This document shows positions 1-6,246 of a stretch of 10,280 nucleotides of DNA, piece after piece. Every line of letters starts with the position of its first letter. Position 1 is the stretch's first letter. Source of the stretch: Rhodospirillales bacterium (GTDB lineage Bacteria; Pseudomonadota; Alphaproteobacteria; QKFK01; SZUA-500). The stretch is taken from contig QKFK01000093.1 in assembly GCA_003252195.1 (NCBI GenBank), positions 1 to 10,280 on the forward strand, given 5' to 3'. Position numbers and translations under genes: made by a program. Below the pieces are notes generated by a model that did not search any database, had not been told where the DNA came from, and worked only from the letters and a program-made list of their open reading frames with translations.

Positions 1-930
1 TGCTAAATTAACATCTTTTATAAGATTGAATTTATTTTTGAAATCTGTTGCTTCATAAAGCCCCTTAACATACCAGCACACATGTTTTCTAGCAACCTTA
101 ATACCATTATCTTCACCATAATAATCTAGCATTTTATTATAATGCTCCATCAATAGATTATAGCGTTCTTCTAGACCAATGTGACAGTCGGCTCCTTCAT
201 CTTCTAAAAAAGCCTTTATATGCGATAAGAGCCACGGAGAACCGCAAACTGCCCTTCCCACCATCACAGCATCAACATTAGTCTCTTTCAACATTTTTTG
301 TGCACTATCACCATCACATATATCACCGTTACCAATCACTGGTATTGAAACAGCATCTTTAACATTTTTTATCACCTCTAAATCAGCCTTACCTGAATAC
401 ATCTGCTCTTGAGTGCGACCATGAACGGCCAAAAAGCTCGCCCCATTACCTTCTGCTATCTTAGCAATCTCAACTGCATTAATATTATAATTCCACCCAG
501 CCCTTATTTTTACACTCACAGGAATAGAGATCGAATTAACAACCGATGCGACTATTTGAGACACCAACTCAGGCTCACGCATTAAGGCACAACCTGCTCC
601 ATTTTTAATAAGCTTTTTAACTGGGCACCCCATATTAATATCAACAGCATCTACACCTTTAGCTTCCACAATAGATGCAGCCCTTGCCATAACATCTGGG
701 TTTGAACCTGATATCTGTACCACAATTGGTGTTTCCCCAGAACAATCTTCGGCCATTTTTATAGTTTGAACATGCGACTGCACCATGGAATTAGATGCAA
801 GCATTTCAGAATATAATAAATTATCACCAAATTTTCGCACCATAGAACGAAATGGTTTATCGCACACCCCAGCCATTGGCGCTAAAATCACCTGTTTTTT
901 ATTAGAAAAAAATTCTTTTGGATTAAACAT
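1..930 (-). CDS. dusB: tRNA-dihydrouridine synthase, DusB/NifR3 family (3' end off the window)
   Basis: FMN enzyme that reduces uridine to dihydrouridine in the D-loop of tRNAs, in the cytoplasm. Starting at the ATG at 930-928, 310 codons read without a stop to the left edge, so only the C-terminal end is missing. Visible family features: LAPMAGVCDKPFR near residues 16-28 (FMN-binding start of the TIM barrel), DINMGCPVKK at 97-106 with Cys102 as the expected catalytic cysteine, VKIRAGW at 140-146, VHGRT at 169-173, and the phosphate-binding stretch IGNGDI plus VGRA near 199-227. The C-terminal helical domain starts around residue 245. A weak GAGA lies about 9 nt upstream. The gene is divergent from ispDF across 84 nt. 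In many alphaproteobacteria this gene heads the ntrBC region, so ntrB may follow to the left; that cannot be seen here. Confidence 0.95.
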   Translation of the reverse strand, partial: MFNPKEFFSNKKQVILAPMAGVCDKPFRSMVRKFGDNLLYSEMLASNSMVQSHVQTIKMAEDCSGETPIVVQISGSNPDVMARAASIVEAKGVDAVDINMGCPVKKLIKNGAGCALMREPELVSQIVASVVNSISIPVSVKIRAGWNYNINAVEIAKIAEGNGASFLAVHGRTQEQMYSGKADLEVIKNVKDAVSIPVIGNGDICDGDSAQKMLKETNVDAVMVGRAVCGSPWLLSHIKAFLEDEGADCHIGLEERYNLLMEHYNKMLDYYGEDNGIKVARKHVCWYVKGLYEATDFKNKFNLIKDVNLA

Positions 931-943
931 AGCAAATTATCTC

Positions 944-971
944 GTGACATTTTTGTCACTCATAATATATT
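944..971 (+). promoter_or_regulatory. Predicted ispDF promoter with palindrome over the -35 box
   Basis: GTGACA (944-949), a 16-nt spacer and TATATT (966-971) give a sigma70-like promoter with one mismatch in each hexamer, about 37 nt of leader before the ispDF start. The -35 box is one arm of a 16-bp inverted repeat, GTGACA-TTTT-TGTCAC (944-959), which could be an operator. The element is also inside the dusB leader on the other strand. The palindrome is seen directly; its function is inferred. Confidence 0.4.
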
Positions 972-990
972 TAATAAATGTTTTTGCAAC

Positions 991-1003
991 TAAACTATAG
1001 TTT
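991..1003. repeat. Palindrome TAAACTATAGTTT, copy 1
   Basis: A perfect 12-bp palindrome AAACTATAGTTT, preceded by T, sits just before the ispDF Shine-Dalgarno GGAG (1004-1007). The same 13 bases recur at 2313-2325 on the other side of ispDF. It has no loop, so it is more like a protein-binding site than a hairpin. Function unknown. Confidence 0.4.
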
Positions 1004-1014
1004 GGAGTTAATAA

Positions 1015-2172
1015 ATGAAAAAAACCATTGCAATTATTGTTGCCGCAGGCAGAGGTCATCGTTTTGGCGGAGCAATACCAAAACAATATAACAATCTTGG
1101 CTCTGCAATGGTATTAACCCGCTCTATAGCCACCTTTATGGCTCACCCAGATATCGCAGGAGTAAAAGTTGTTATCCACCCTGATGACATGCCATTATAC
1201 AGACTTGCCGTTGGCAATATGGAGATATTACCCCCTGTGTTTGGCGGAGAAACTAGACAAGATTCTGTTCGCCTAGGATTAGAAAGCATTAAAGATCTAA
1301 ATCCTGACTATGTATTAATTCATGATGGAGCAAGACCTTTTGTTGATTTTAGCATTATAAACTCCGCATTAGATACACTTACAAGTGAGACAGCTTCAAT
1401 AGCCGCAGTAAAAGTTTGTGACACAATAAAAAAAGCTGATGGTAATTTTGTAGCGGAAACAATTGATAGAAGTAATTTATGGAGAGCTCAAACTCCTCAA
1501 TCATTCCATTATGAAAAAATACTACAAGCTCATTTAGTAGCAAAAGATTTAAATCTAACTGATGATGCTGCAATAATTGAAAATATTGGAAAAAAAGTAG
1601 TATTTTCCAAAGGAAGTGAAAACAACTTTAAAATCACCACGAAGGAAGACTTAGAGCGTGCAGAAAACATGCTAAAAAATTACGAGACAAGAATTGGTAC
1701 AGGTTATGATGTTCACCAGCTTGGAAAAGGTGATAAAAAACCAATGATAATTGGTGGTGTTAACATAAAATTTGATGGTCACTTAATCGGTCACTCAGAT
1801 GCCGATGTAGCCTTGCACGCTTTAACAGATGCCCTATTAGGTGCAATTGGAGCTGGAGACATCGGACAACACTTTCCGCCATCAGATAACAAATGGAAAG
1901 GTGCTAGCTCTGACCAATTCTTAAAGCATGCCGTTAGAATTATGCAAGGACTTGGTGGAAAAATTTCCAATGCAGATATTACCATAATATGCGAAGAACC
2001 CAAAATTGGACCATATAAATATCCAATAGCAACAAAGATTTCAGAGATATTAGAAGTAAGCCAAAGCAAAGTTAATGTTAAAGCAACAACCACAGAAAAA
2101 CTTGGCTTTACAGGTAGAAAAGAAGGTATAGCTTCAATGGCAAGTATTGCTATTAAAATGCCTGAACTATAA
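1015..2172 (+). CDS. ispDF: Bifunctional IspD/IspF enzyme (MEP pathway)
   Basis: Fusion of two non-consecutive enzymes of the non-mevalonate isoprenoid route: 2-C-methyl-D-erythritol 4-phosphate cytidylyltransferase (IspD, residues 1-~222) and 2-C-methyl-D-erythritol 2,4-cyclodiphosphate synthase (IspF, ~225-385). IspD features: the CTP-binding loop AAGRGHRFG with PKQ (10-24), DGARPF at 104-109, WRAQTPQ at 156-162 and TDDAA at 182-186. IspF starts at RIGTGYDVH with metal ligands Asp232 and His234, then GHSDADVALHALTDALLG from 259 with His268 as the third ligand, and the TTTEKLGFTGRKEGI motif near 358-372. At 385 residues it has the usual size for the fusion, which is common in alphaproteobacteria. 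GGAG lies 7 nt before the ATG. It is divergent from dusB and convergent with cutA, so it is probably transcribed alone. Confidence 0.97.
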   Translation: MKKTIAIIVAAGRGHRFGGAIPKQYNNLGSAMVLTRSIATFMAHPDIAGVKVVIHPDDMPLYRLAVGNMEILPPVFGGETRQDSVRLGLESIKDLNPDYVLIHDGARPFVDFSIINSALDTLTSETASIAAVKVCDTIKKADGNFVAETIDRSNLWRAQTPQSFHYEKILQAHLVAKDLNLTDDAAIIENIGKKVVFSKGSENNFKITTKEDLERAENMLKNYETRIGTGYDVHQLGKGDKKPMIIGGVNIKFDGHLIGHSDADVALHALTDALLGAIGAGDIGQHFPPSDNKWKGASSDQFLKHAVRIMQGLGGKISNADITIICEEPKIGPYKYPIATKISEILEVSQSKVNVKATTTEKLGFTGRKEGIASMASIAIKMPEL

Positions 2173-2208
2173 GCAAATCATTAAACTCATTATCAAAATA
2201 CCTAGCGT

Positions 2209-2237
2209 TAAATCATATATACAATGATTTAGTTTTT
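2209..2237 (+). terminator. AT-rich hairpin with T-run after ispDF
   Basis: TAAATCAT (2209-2216) and ATGATTTA (2224-2231) form an 8-bp stem with a 7-nt loop. A G and five T (2233-2237) follow, 37 nt after the ispDF stop. The stem is weak in G+C, so it may terminate inefficiently, but its position fits a rho-independent terminator for ispDF. Confidence 0.5.
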
Positions 2238-2312
2238 CACACAATCTCTTAAGTCATCAAGCACATTAATGCTGATTATGAAAATCATTAAAGTAGCAGA
2301 AATAAATAAGTA

Positions 2313-2325
2313 TAAACTATAGTTT
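2313..2325. repeat. Palindrome TAAACTATAGTTT, copy 2
   Basis: Exact second copy of the 13-base element at 991-1003. It lies 7 nt beyond the cutA stop in the ispDF/cutA convergent spacer. A partial match, TAAACTAT, is at 4289-4296 upstream of the exported repeat-protein gene. Confidence 0.4.
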
Positions 2326-2332
2326 TTGATAA

Positions 2333-2650
2333 TTAGCTTATGGTATTTTCGTCAATCCAACGAGCAAAATCAGGCTCAATATAGTCTATATCCATGGCTG
2401 TTATGCATGGAACTTGATATGGGTGAAGCTCTTTAATTTTATCAGAAATATTTTTAACTAAGTCTGATCGACTTTTCATAATAACAGCTACCTCATCTTC
2501 TTGCGCCAAATCCCCCTGCCACACGAATAATGAGTTAACCTCAGTCATAATATTAACACATGCAACTAATTTAAGCCTCAAAAGCTCTTTAGCAATGCGC
2601 ACAGCATCATCACTTGAAGGCGCAGTCATATAAATTACAGAATATCGCAC
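2333..2650 (-). CDS. cutA: CutA1 family divalent-cation tolerance protein
   Basis: Small cytoplasmic protein of the CutA1 family, which forms trimers with a ferredoxin-like fold. The family was linked to copper and divalent metal tolerance in E. coli, but its biochemical role is unsettled. The 105 residues show the family pattern: KLVACVNI at 27-34 with Cys31, a S-L-F-V-W-Q-G strand at 40-46, the EDEVAVIMKS strand at 51-60, HPYQVPCI at 76-83 and the C-terminal Tyr/Trp pair (Tyr90, Trp98). Length is normal for the short bacterial form without a signal peptide. The start is GTG (2650-2648), chosen because GAGG lies 7-8 nt upstream and the family aligns from here; the next ATG would remove the first strand. 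Only 15 nt separate it from the upstream Ser-rich gene, so the two are probably co-transcribed. Confidence 0.93.
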   Translation of the reverse strand: MRYSVIYMTAPSSDDAVRIAKELLRLKLVACVNIMTEVNSLFVWQGDLAQEDEVAVIMKSRSDLVKNISDKIKELHPYQVPCITAMDIDYIEPDFARWIDENTIS

Positions 2651-2665
2651 AAGAACACCTCAAAG

Positions 2666-3451
2666 TTACACAGCGAAATCAAAACTTTTTTCTGAAGAGT
2701 AGAATGTTACGCTAGAGTTAGGAGAAGAAACTGAATTAACCTTTGAATATGAATTTATAGCAGAATTTACAAAAGACGAGAAATCAACATTAGATGCAGA
2801 TACGGTACTTACTATATCACTATTATTGAACTGTACCTGTGTTTGATATTGCTGAGCATTATCAGTAGTTTTTTGTTGAGCAACTTCGGCATCTGTCTCA
2901 ACATTAGATACCGTATATTGCTCATCATATGAGGCAACATCTTGAGAAACAGCATCATCAACGTTATATTCTGCATTATTCTGAGATGCTTGTTGCTGAC
3001 GACTACGGTTAAGCATATCATCTCTTGAAGATGAGCGTCTTTCACGGTTTCTTTCAATCACTCTATCTGCATATTCTTCAATCAAATCAACATCACCAGC
3101 ATTCTCATCTAATATTTGCTGATAATTATCCATTGCAGAAAAAGAGTTATCAGAAACATATTGCTCATAACTGGATGAACTTGCATCTACAGATAAAACA
3201 GACATTCCAGCCATCTGTTGTGCTGCAAATAGGGAATCTGCCGTCACTAAAGCTGTATCAATCAACCTCTCAACAATCGAATTAGATGATGATTGAGAGC
3301 TATTTTGCGTAAAAGCTAATGATGATACTGTATCTGAGTTAATTTCAGGAGCGGAGCCCGTTTTACGCGCAACAGGAGACACGCCAGTAATGGCGCTCCT
3401 GTTCATAAACGGAACTAATGTAGATGAAAAGCTGCCTACTGCAGACACCAT
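2666..3451 (-). CDS. Unknown Ser/Asn/Gln-rich, Cys-free protein
   Basis: I do not recognise a family. The 261-residue product has no signal peptide and no membrane segment. About one in five residues is Ser, with much Asn, Gln, Asp and Val, and I see no Cys, Trp or His. Layout: residues 1-60 Ser/Thr-rich, with a short hydrophobic stretch near 60-85 (IVERLIDTALVTADSLFAAQ) that may be a helix; 105-150 acidic then strongly basic (ERNRERR followed by SSSR); 150-210 Gln/Asn/Asp-rich; 215-261 Ser/Asn/Val-rich, ending in Phe-Asp-Phe-Ala-Val. Most of it is probably disordered. The start is supported by AGAGGGG 5 nt before the ATG and by a promoter at 3488-3517. It precedes cutA in one unit. The composition would suit a surface, flagellar-exported or otherwise secreted protein lacking a Sec signal, but that is a guess. 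Confidence 0.75.
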   Translation of the reverse strand: MVSAVGSFSSTLVPFMNRSAITGVSPVARKTGSAPEINSDTVSSLAFTQNSSQSSSNSIVERLIDTALVTADSLFAAQQMAGMSVLSVDASSSSYEQYVSDNSFSAMDNYQQILDENAGDVDLIEEYADRVIERNRERRSSSRDDMLNRSRQQQASQNNAEYNVDDAVSQDVASYDEQYTVSNVETDAEVAQQKTTDNAQQYQTQVQFNNSDIVSTVSASNVDFSSFVNSAINSYSKVNSVSSPNSSVTFYSSEKSFDFAV

Positions 3452-3487
3452 CTCTACCCCTCTAAATAGTTATACTCACCATTTATC

Positions 3488-3517
3488 ATATTAACACATA
3501 CATACCCCATAGTGCAA
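3488..3517 (-). promoter_or_regulatory. Predicted promoter of the unknown gene-cutA unit
   Basis: On the minus strand TTGCAC (3517-3512), an 18-nt spacer and TAATAT (3493-3488) resemble sigma70 boxes. The expected start near 3480 gives a leader of about 30 nt with AGAGGGG ahead of the ATG. It lies in the 105-nt gap after the nitroreductase gene, which suggests the two minus-strand units are transcribed separately. Confidence 0.5.
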
Positions 3518-3556
3518 ATATAATTTAGCAAATGATGTTAAAGCATTTACAAGAAG

Positions 3557-4183
3557 TTACTTAGGCACACCAACGGTTTGACCTAACACAACTTGCTTAC
3601 TATCACCAAGCTTTAACTCTTCTGCAATTGTATCTCTATCGACACCAGCTCTAACTACACAACCCAATCCTTCGCCAGCGCAATAAAGATAAACATTTTC
3701 TGCATTAAAAGCAGTGTCAGTTGCAGAGAAGAACACTCTATCTTGTTCATTTATATCTCTAAACTTACCTGGAACTGCCTGCATTTTCTCAAAATTAGCT
3801 ACATAAACCAAACTAAGTGGTGCTTCATGCACATATTCTTGAAAACCAGCAATTTTTCTTAAATCATCCCCATTAATTTTAAGTAAAGAATGGCTTTCAG
3901 GAAGATATTTAAAAATACCTTCTTTTAATATTCCATAAACCTCAATTTCTTGCCAATTCATAGTTGAAGGAGCCGTTCTCATATTAGGATCTTTACGATT
4001 ATAACCGCCAGAAACCCAAAAAATATTTGCTATTTTTTGCAAAGAAATAGGCTCATTCTTAAAAGACTTAGTTGTTTTACGGTTTTTAAAAGCACTAAAT
4101 AAATCGATTGAATTCTCAAATTTTGGTTCAGGCAAAGAAAATTCTTTACCAACTGTTACCTCAGATAATTTCTCTGATGTCAT
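3557..4183 (-). CDS. Nitroreductase-fold flavoprotein, SagB/ThcOx-like
   Basis: Probable FMN-dependent oxidoreductase of the nitroreductase superfamily. The layout resembles the SagB/ThcOx-type dehydrogenase branch: N-terminal LPEPK (17-21), RKTTKSF (35-41) at the place of the usual RRSxRxF FMN-contact motif, an FWVSGGYNR helix end (55-63), RTAPSTMNWQEIEVYGI (69-85) at the place of RTAPSAG, a Y-x-P-x-x-H-x-L segment (93-100), and the C-terminal GEGLGCVV plus LGQTVG strands (170-205). It has 208 residues, no signal peptide, and GGAG 9 nt before the ATG. No cyclodehydratase or peptide precursor gene is nearby, so a role in azole-peptide maturation is not supported. A stand-alone, possibly redox-detoxifying, flavoprotein is more likely. 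The substrate cannot be inferred. It is divergent from the exported repeat-protein gene. Confidence 0.85.
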   Translation of the reverse strand: MTSEKLSEVTVGKEFSLPEPKFENSIDLFSAFKNRKTTKSFKNEPISLQKIANIFWVSGGYNRKDPNMRTAPSTMNWQEIEVYGILKEGIFKYLPESHSLLKINGDDLRKIAGFQEYVHEAPLSLVYVANFEKMQAVPGKFRDINEQDRVFFSATDTAFNAENVYLYCAGEGLGCVVRAGVDRDTIAEELKLGDSKQVVLGQTVGVPK

Positions 4184-4272
4184 TGTTAACTCTCCAAATC
4201 ATTAAATATTTATACATGTAGGAATAGAATAACCAAAATACAAGGTTGATAAAAGAAGATTATTATTGTCCC

Positions 4273-4290
4273 TATCAGAACTGACTGATA
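4273..4290. promoter_or_regulatory. Inverted repeat TATCAG-N6-CTGATA, possible operator
   Basis: A perfect 6-bp inverted repeat with a 6-nt centre lies in the 143-nt spacer between the divergent nitroreductase and repeat-protein genes, just before a TATGCT (4294-4299) that could be a -10 box. No good -35 is spaced correctly, so the promoter itself is uncertain. The symmetry is seen; a role as operator is inferred. Confidence 0.3.
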
Positions 4291-4326
4291 AACTATGCTA
4301 AAGTTTTATGTTATTGGGGTAAAAAA

Positions 4327-4923
4327 ATGAAAAAATTTATTATTTGCTTGCTATGTAGCTTGATTATATTCAGCACATCAAAAGAATCACTCGCTCAAAA
4401 CACTGGTTTTCAAGTACAAAATGATGGATCTATTGTAACAGGCGACGGCTTATATATTGGTAAAATTGTTAACAATGAACTTTATGATGCACAAGGAAAC
4501 CTACTTGGCAAAGTAAATAATAAAGGCGAAATATTCAATTCCATGGGCTCTTTAGTTGGTTCCGCGAAAGGAAATGGTGATATTAACAATAATAATGGCT
4601 CAAAGCTAATGAATTTGCAATTACAGCAGCAAAAGCAGGCTAAATCACTTGTTAATGCAAAAGAGCAAGAACTAAAAGCACTTAGAAAACAATTAAATGT
4701 TAGCAATGACGGCTCTGTTCGCGACAAGCAAGGCAATATATTAGCTCAAATGGGCACTGATGGTGTTGTCAGAGATAGTAATGGACATATGATATTTAAA
4801 TTAAATGAAAATGGCACAATAACAAACTCAATGGGGCAAACAATTATGAAAGTGCAAAAAAATGGCGACATAATTGATGCTCAAGGCAATGTATACTCTT
4901 CTAAAAATATTCTTTCAGAATAA
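4327..4923 (+). CDS. Exported repeat protein, two four-repeat blocks around a helical segment
   Basis: The family is not known to me by name. An N-terminal Sec signal peptide (MKKF, then a hydrophobic core, likely cleaved after Ala23 in SLA|QNT) places it outside the inner membrane. The mature part has eight short repeats of about 16-17 residues with the pattern N-G-x-I-x-D-x-x-G-N-x-x-x-K-V. Four lie at residues 32-98 and four at 127-194, and DAQGN occurs in both blocks (54-58, 184-188). Between them, residues 97-123 are rich in Gln, Lys, Ala, Leu and Glu and should be helical or coiled-coil. This looks like a repetitive beta structure of the beta-flower or beta-roll kind, split by a helix. 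There are no Cys in the mature protein. TTGGGG lies about 7 nt before the start. It heads a probable operon with two exported cyclophilins, 36 nt ahead of the first. Confidence 0.8.
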   Translation: MKKFIICLLCSLIIFSTSKESLAQNTGFQVQNDGSIVTGDGLYIGKIVNNELYDAQGNLLGKVNNKGEIFNSMGSLVGSAKGNGDINNNNGSKLMNLQLQQQKQAKSLVNAKEQELKALRKQLNVSNDGSVRDKQGNILAQMGTDGVVRDSNGHMIFKLNENGTITNSMGQTIMKVQKNGDIIDAQGNVYSSKNILSE

Positions 4924-4959
4924 ATTACTTATAATAACTAGTTTAACAAGGAGAATAAA

Positions 4960-5502
4960 ATGAAGATATTTCCCAGACTATTTATTGCAATATCTTTTAT
5001 ATTCCTAGTCACACCATCCATAACACACAGCAAAAGCATAGATTCGAATTTATTATATATGAAATTGAAATATGGCACTGTAGTTATTAGAATGTTCCCA
5101 GATGCTGCTCCAAAGCACGTAAAAACAATAAAGAAGCTTGTTAAATCTAGATATTTCAATGGACTACCTTTCTACAGAGTTGCCACAGGTATATTAGCAC
5201 AAGCAGGCGATGTATCAGAAAAAGGAATAAATAAAAAAATATTATTAAAACCTGAAATATCAAAAAATCTTCACAATATTAGAGGTGCTGTAGTATCCCT
5301 AGGCCCTGATATGCAGACTGACCAAGTAGACGGTATATGCATATGGCTTGAAGACAAAACCAAACGCGATGGTGAATACACAGTATGGGGTCAGGTAATT
5401 TCAGGAATAGAATATATTGAAATGCTAGAAATTACTGGAATACCTCTATTCTCTAATAACAGACCTGATATAATAAGGAAAATGTATTTAGATGGAGATT
5501 AA
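4960..5502 (+). CDS. Exported cyclophilin-type peptidyl-prolyl isomerase with degraded active site
   Basis: Cyclophilin-fold protein, 180 residues, with a signal peptide (residues 1-~24), so probably periplasmic. The N-terminal half is clearly cyclophilin: LLYMKLKYGTVVIRMFPDAAP from 31, then NGLPFYRV (67-74) with Arg73 at the catalytic arginine position, and LAQAGD (79-84) keeping Gln81. Other conserved positions are changed: the His before Arg is Tyr, the FMAQ Phe and Met are Ile and Leu, and the substrate-pocket motif SQFFI is replaced by DGICIW (124-129). The C-terminal YTVWGQVISGIEYIEM strand (140-155) is normal. Isomerase activity may be weak or lost, leaving a binding or chaperone role. 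AAGGAG is 6 nt before the ATG. The next gene is a paralogue 51 nt away, so this is a tandem duplication. Confidence 0.88.
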   Translation: MKIFPRLFIAISFIFLVTPSITHSKSIDSNLLYMKLKYGTVVIRMFPDAAPKHVKTIKKLVKSRYFNGLPFYRVATGILAQAGDVSEKGINKKILLKPEISKNLHNIRGAVVSLGPDMQTDQVDGICIWLEDKTKRDGEYTVWGQVISGIEYIEMLEITGIPLFSNNRPDIIRKMYLDGD

Positions 5503-5553
5503 ATTTAACCATCAACCATAAATTAGCACACACGAACATAAGGGGAAATATCA

Positions 5554-6116
5554 ATGAAGCTAATAAACAATATTTTATTTACAATATTTGCAATCTCCGC
5601 AATATTCACAATTCCAGTTAAAGCTTCAGAAGAAGAAGTAATATCTAACTGGTACAAACAAGCAGAAGTCAATAAACCTTCTGAATTATTATATATGGAA
5701 TTAAAATACGGAACTGTTGTAATTAAGTTATTACCGAATGTAGCACCAAACCACGTTGCTAGAATAAAAGAGCTAGTTAAAGAAGGTTTTTATAACGGTC
5801 TATCATTTCACCGTGTAATACCAGGATTTATGGCACAGGGCGGTGACCCTACTGGCACAGGAGCTGGTGGAACTGGCATGATCTTCATCACAAACGTGGT
5901 ACTGTTTCAATGGCTAGAACAGGCGACCCCAATTCTGCTGACAGCCAGTTTTTTATCTGTTTTGACAATGCAGATTGGCTTGACGGTCAATACACTATTT
6001 GGGGAGAAGTTATATCTGGTATGGAATATGTAGATATGATTAAAAAAGGCGATCCAGATAGTGGCATAGTTTCTAACCCAGATAAGATTGAAAAAATGTA
6101 CTTAAAAAGCGAATAA
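5554..6116 (+). pseudogene. Second exported cyclophilin, broken by a frameshifting internal deletion
   Basis: The first frame (5554-~5877) encodes a signal peptide (1-~24, VKA|SEE) and an intact cyclophilin N-terminal half, with SFHRVIPGFMAQGGDPTGTG (84-103) including catalytic Arg87 and Gln95. The reading then leaves the family and stops at 6033. The rest of the domain continues in another frame from about 5880 to the TAA at 6114-6116: DLHHKRGTVSMARTGDPNSA, then DSQFFICFDNADWLDGQYTI and WGEVISGMEYVDM. Family members normally have about eight more residues between GGTG and the HHKRG segment, so a loss of about 22 nt (3k+1) near 5878-5880 explains both the missing residues and the shift. The catalytic motifs are better kept than in the upstream paralogue. 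A recent mutation or an assembly error are both possible. AAGGGG lies 8 nt before the start. Confidence 0.85.
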
Positions 6117-6156
6117 GTAACAAAGTTATCGCTTGGCAAAATAGTAATATTCTGCT

Positions 6157-6229
6157 AAATCTTAAACATACTGACCTGAAGGTGGGAAGCTTCTAGCTAG
6201 AGGGTTAAATAGTTGGCATATTAAGATTT
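6157..6229 (+). other. Region with nested inverted repeats, possible RNA structure
   Basis: AAATCTTAA (6157-6165) and TTAAGATTT (6221-6229) are perfect 9-base complements 55 nt apart. Inside them TGACC (6172-6176) can pair with GGTTA (6203-6207, one G-U). The centre holds the palindromes GAAGCTTC (6186-6193) and TCTAGCTAGA (6192-6201). This could be a folded leader or small RNA ahead of the hydrogenase-maturation unit. I do not recognise a known RNA family. Confidence 0.25.
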
Positions 6230-6246
6230 ATTTTTAATAATAAATC
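6213..6246 (+). promoter_or_regulatory. Predicted promoter and palindrome ahead of the hydrogenase-maturation unit
   Basis: TTGGCA (6213-6218), 16-17 nt, then TAATAA/AATAAT (6235-6241) is a plausible sigma70-like promoter whose start would fall near 6247-6249. The -10 region is inside a 22-bp inverted repeat, GATTTATT-N6-AATAAATC (6225-6246), suited to repressor or activator binding. No FNR-type TTGAT-N4-ATCAA box is present. The hexamers and symmetry are seen; the role is inferred. Confidence 0.4.

Noticed and set aside
944..959. CRP/FNR-type binding site
   Set aside because: GTGA and TCAC are 8 nt apart rather than 6, and the FNR TTGAT/ATCAA core is absent.
785..1000. Plus-strand reading frame of 71 codons upstream of ispDF
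   Set aside because: It lies largely antisense to the conserved start of dusB and has no ribosome binding site.
1791..2093. Minus-strand open frame of 100 codons
   Set aside because: Antisense to the IspF catalytic core; no start signal.
3025..3285. Plus-strand open frame of 86 codons
   Set aside because: Opposite strand of the Ser-rich gene, which has a promoter, a good ribosome binding site and an operon partner; the plus frame has none of these.
3520..3545. Terminator after the nitroreductase gene
   Set aside because: Only a GTAAATG/CATTTGC stem with a wobble pair and no real T-run can be formed; too weak to list.
5870..5912. Programmed ribosomal frameshift joining the two cyclophilin halves
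   Set aside because: No slippery heptamer is visible, and about eight conserved residues are missing at the junction, so a deletion explains it better.
5910..6116. Independent small gene starting at the ATG at 5910
   Set aside because: That ATG is the Met of the conserved cyclophilin VSMARTGD motif, and the family sequence continues upstream of it in the same frame.
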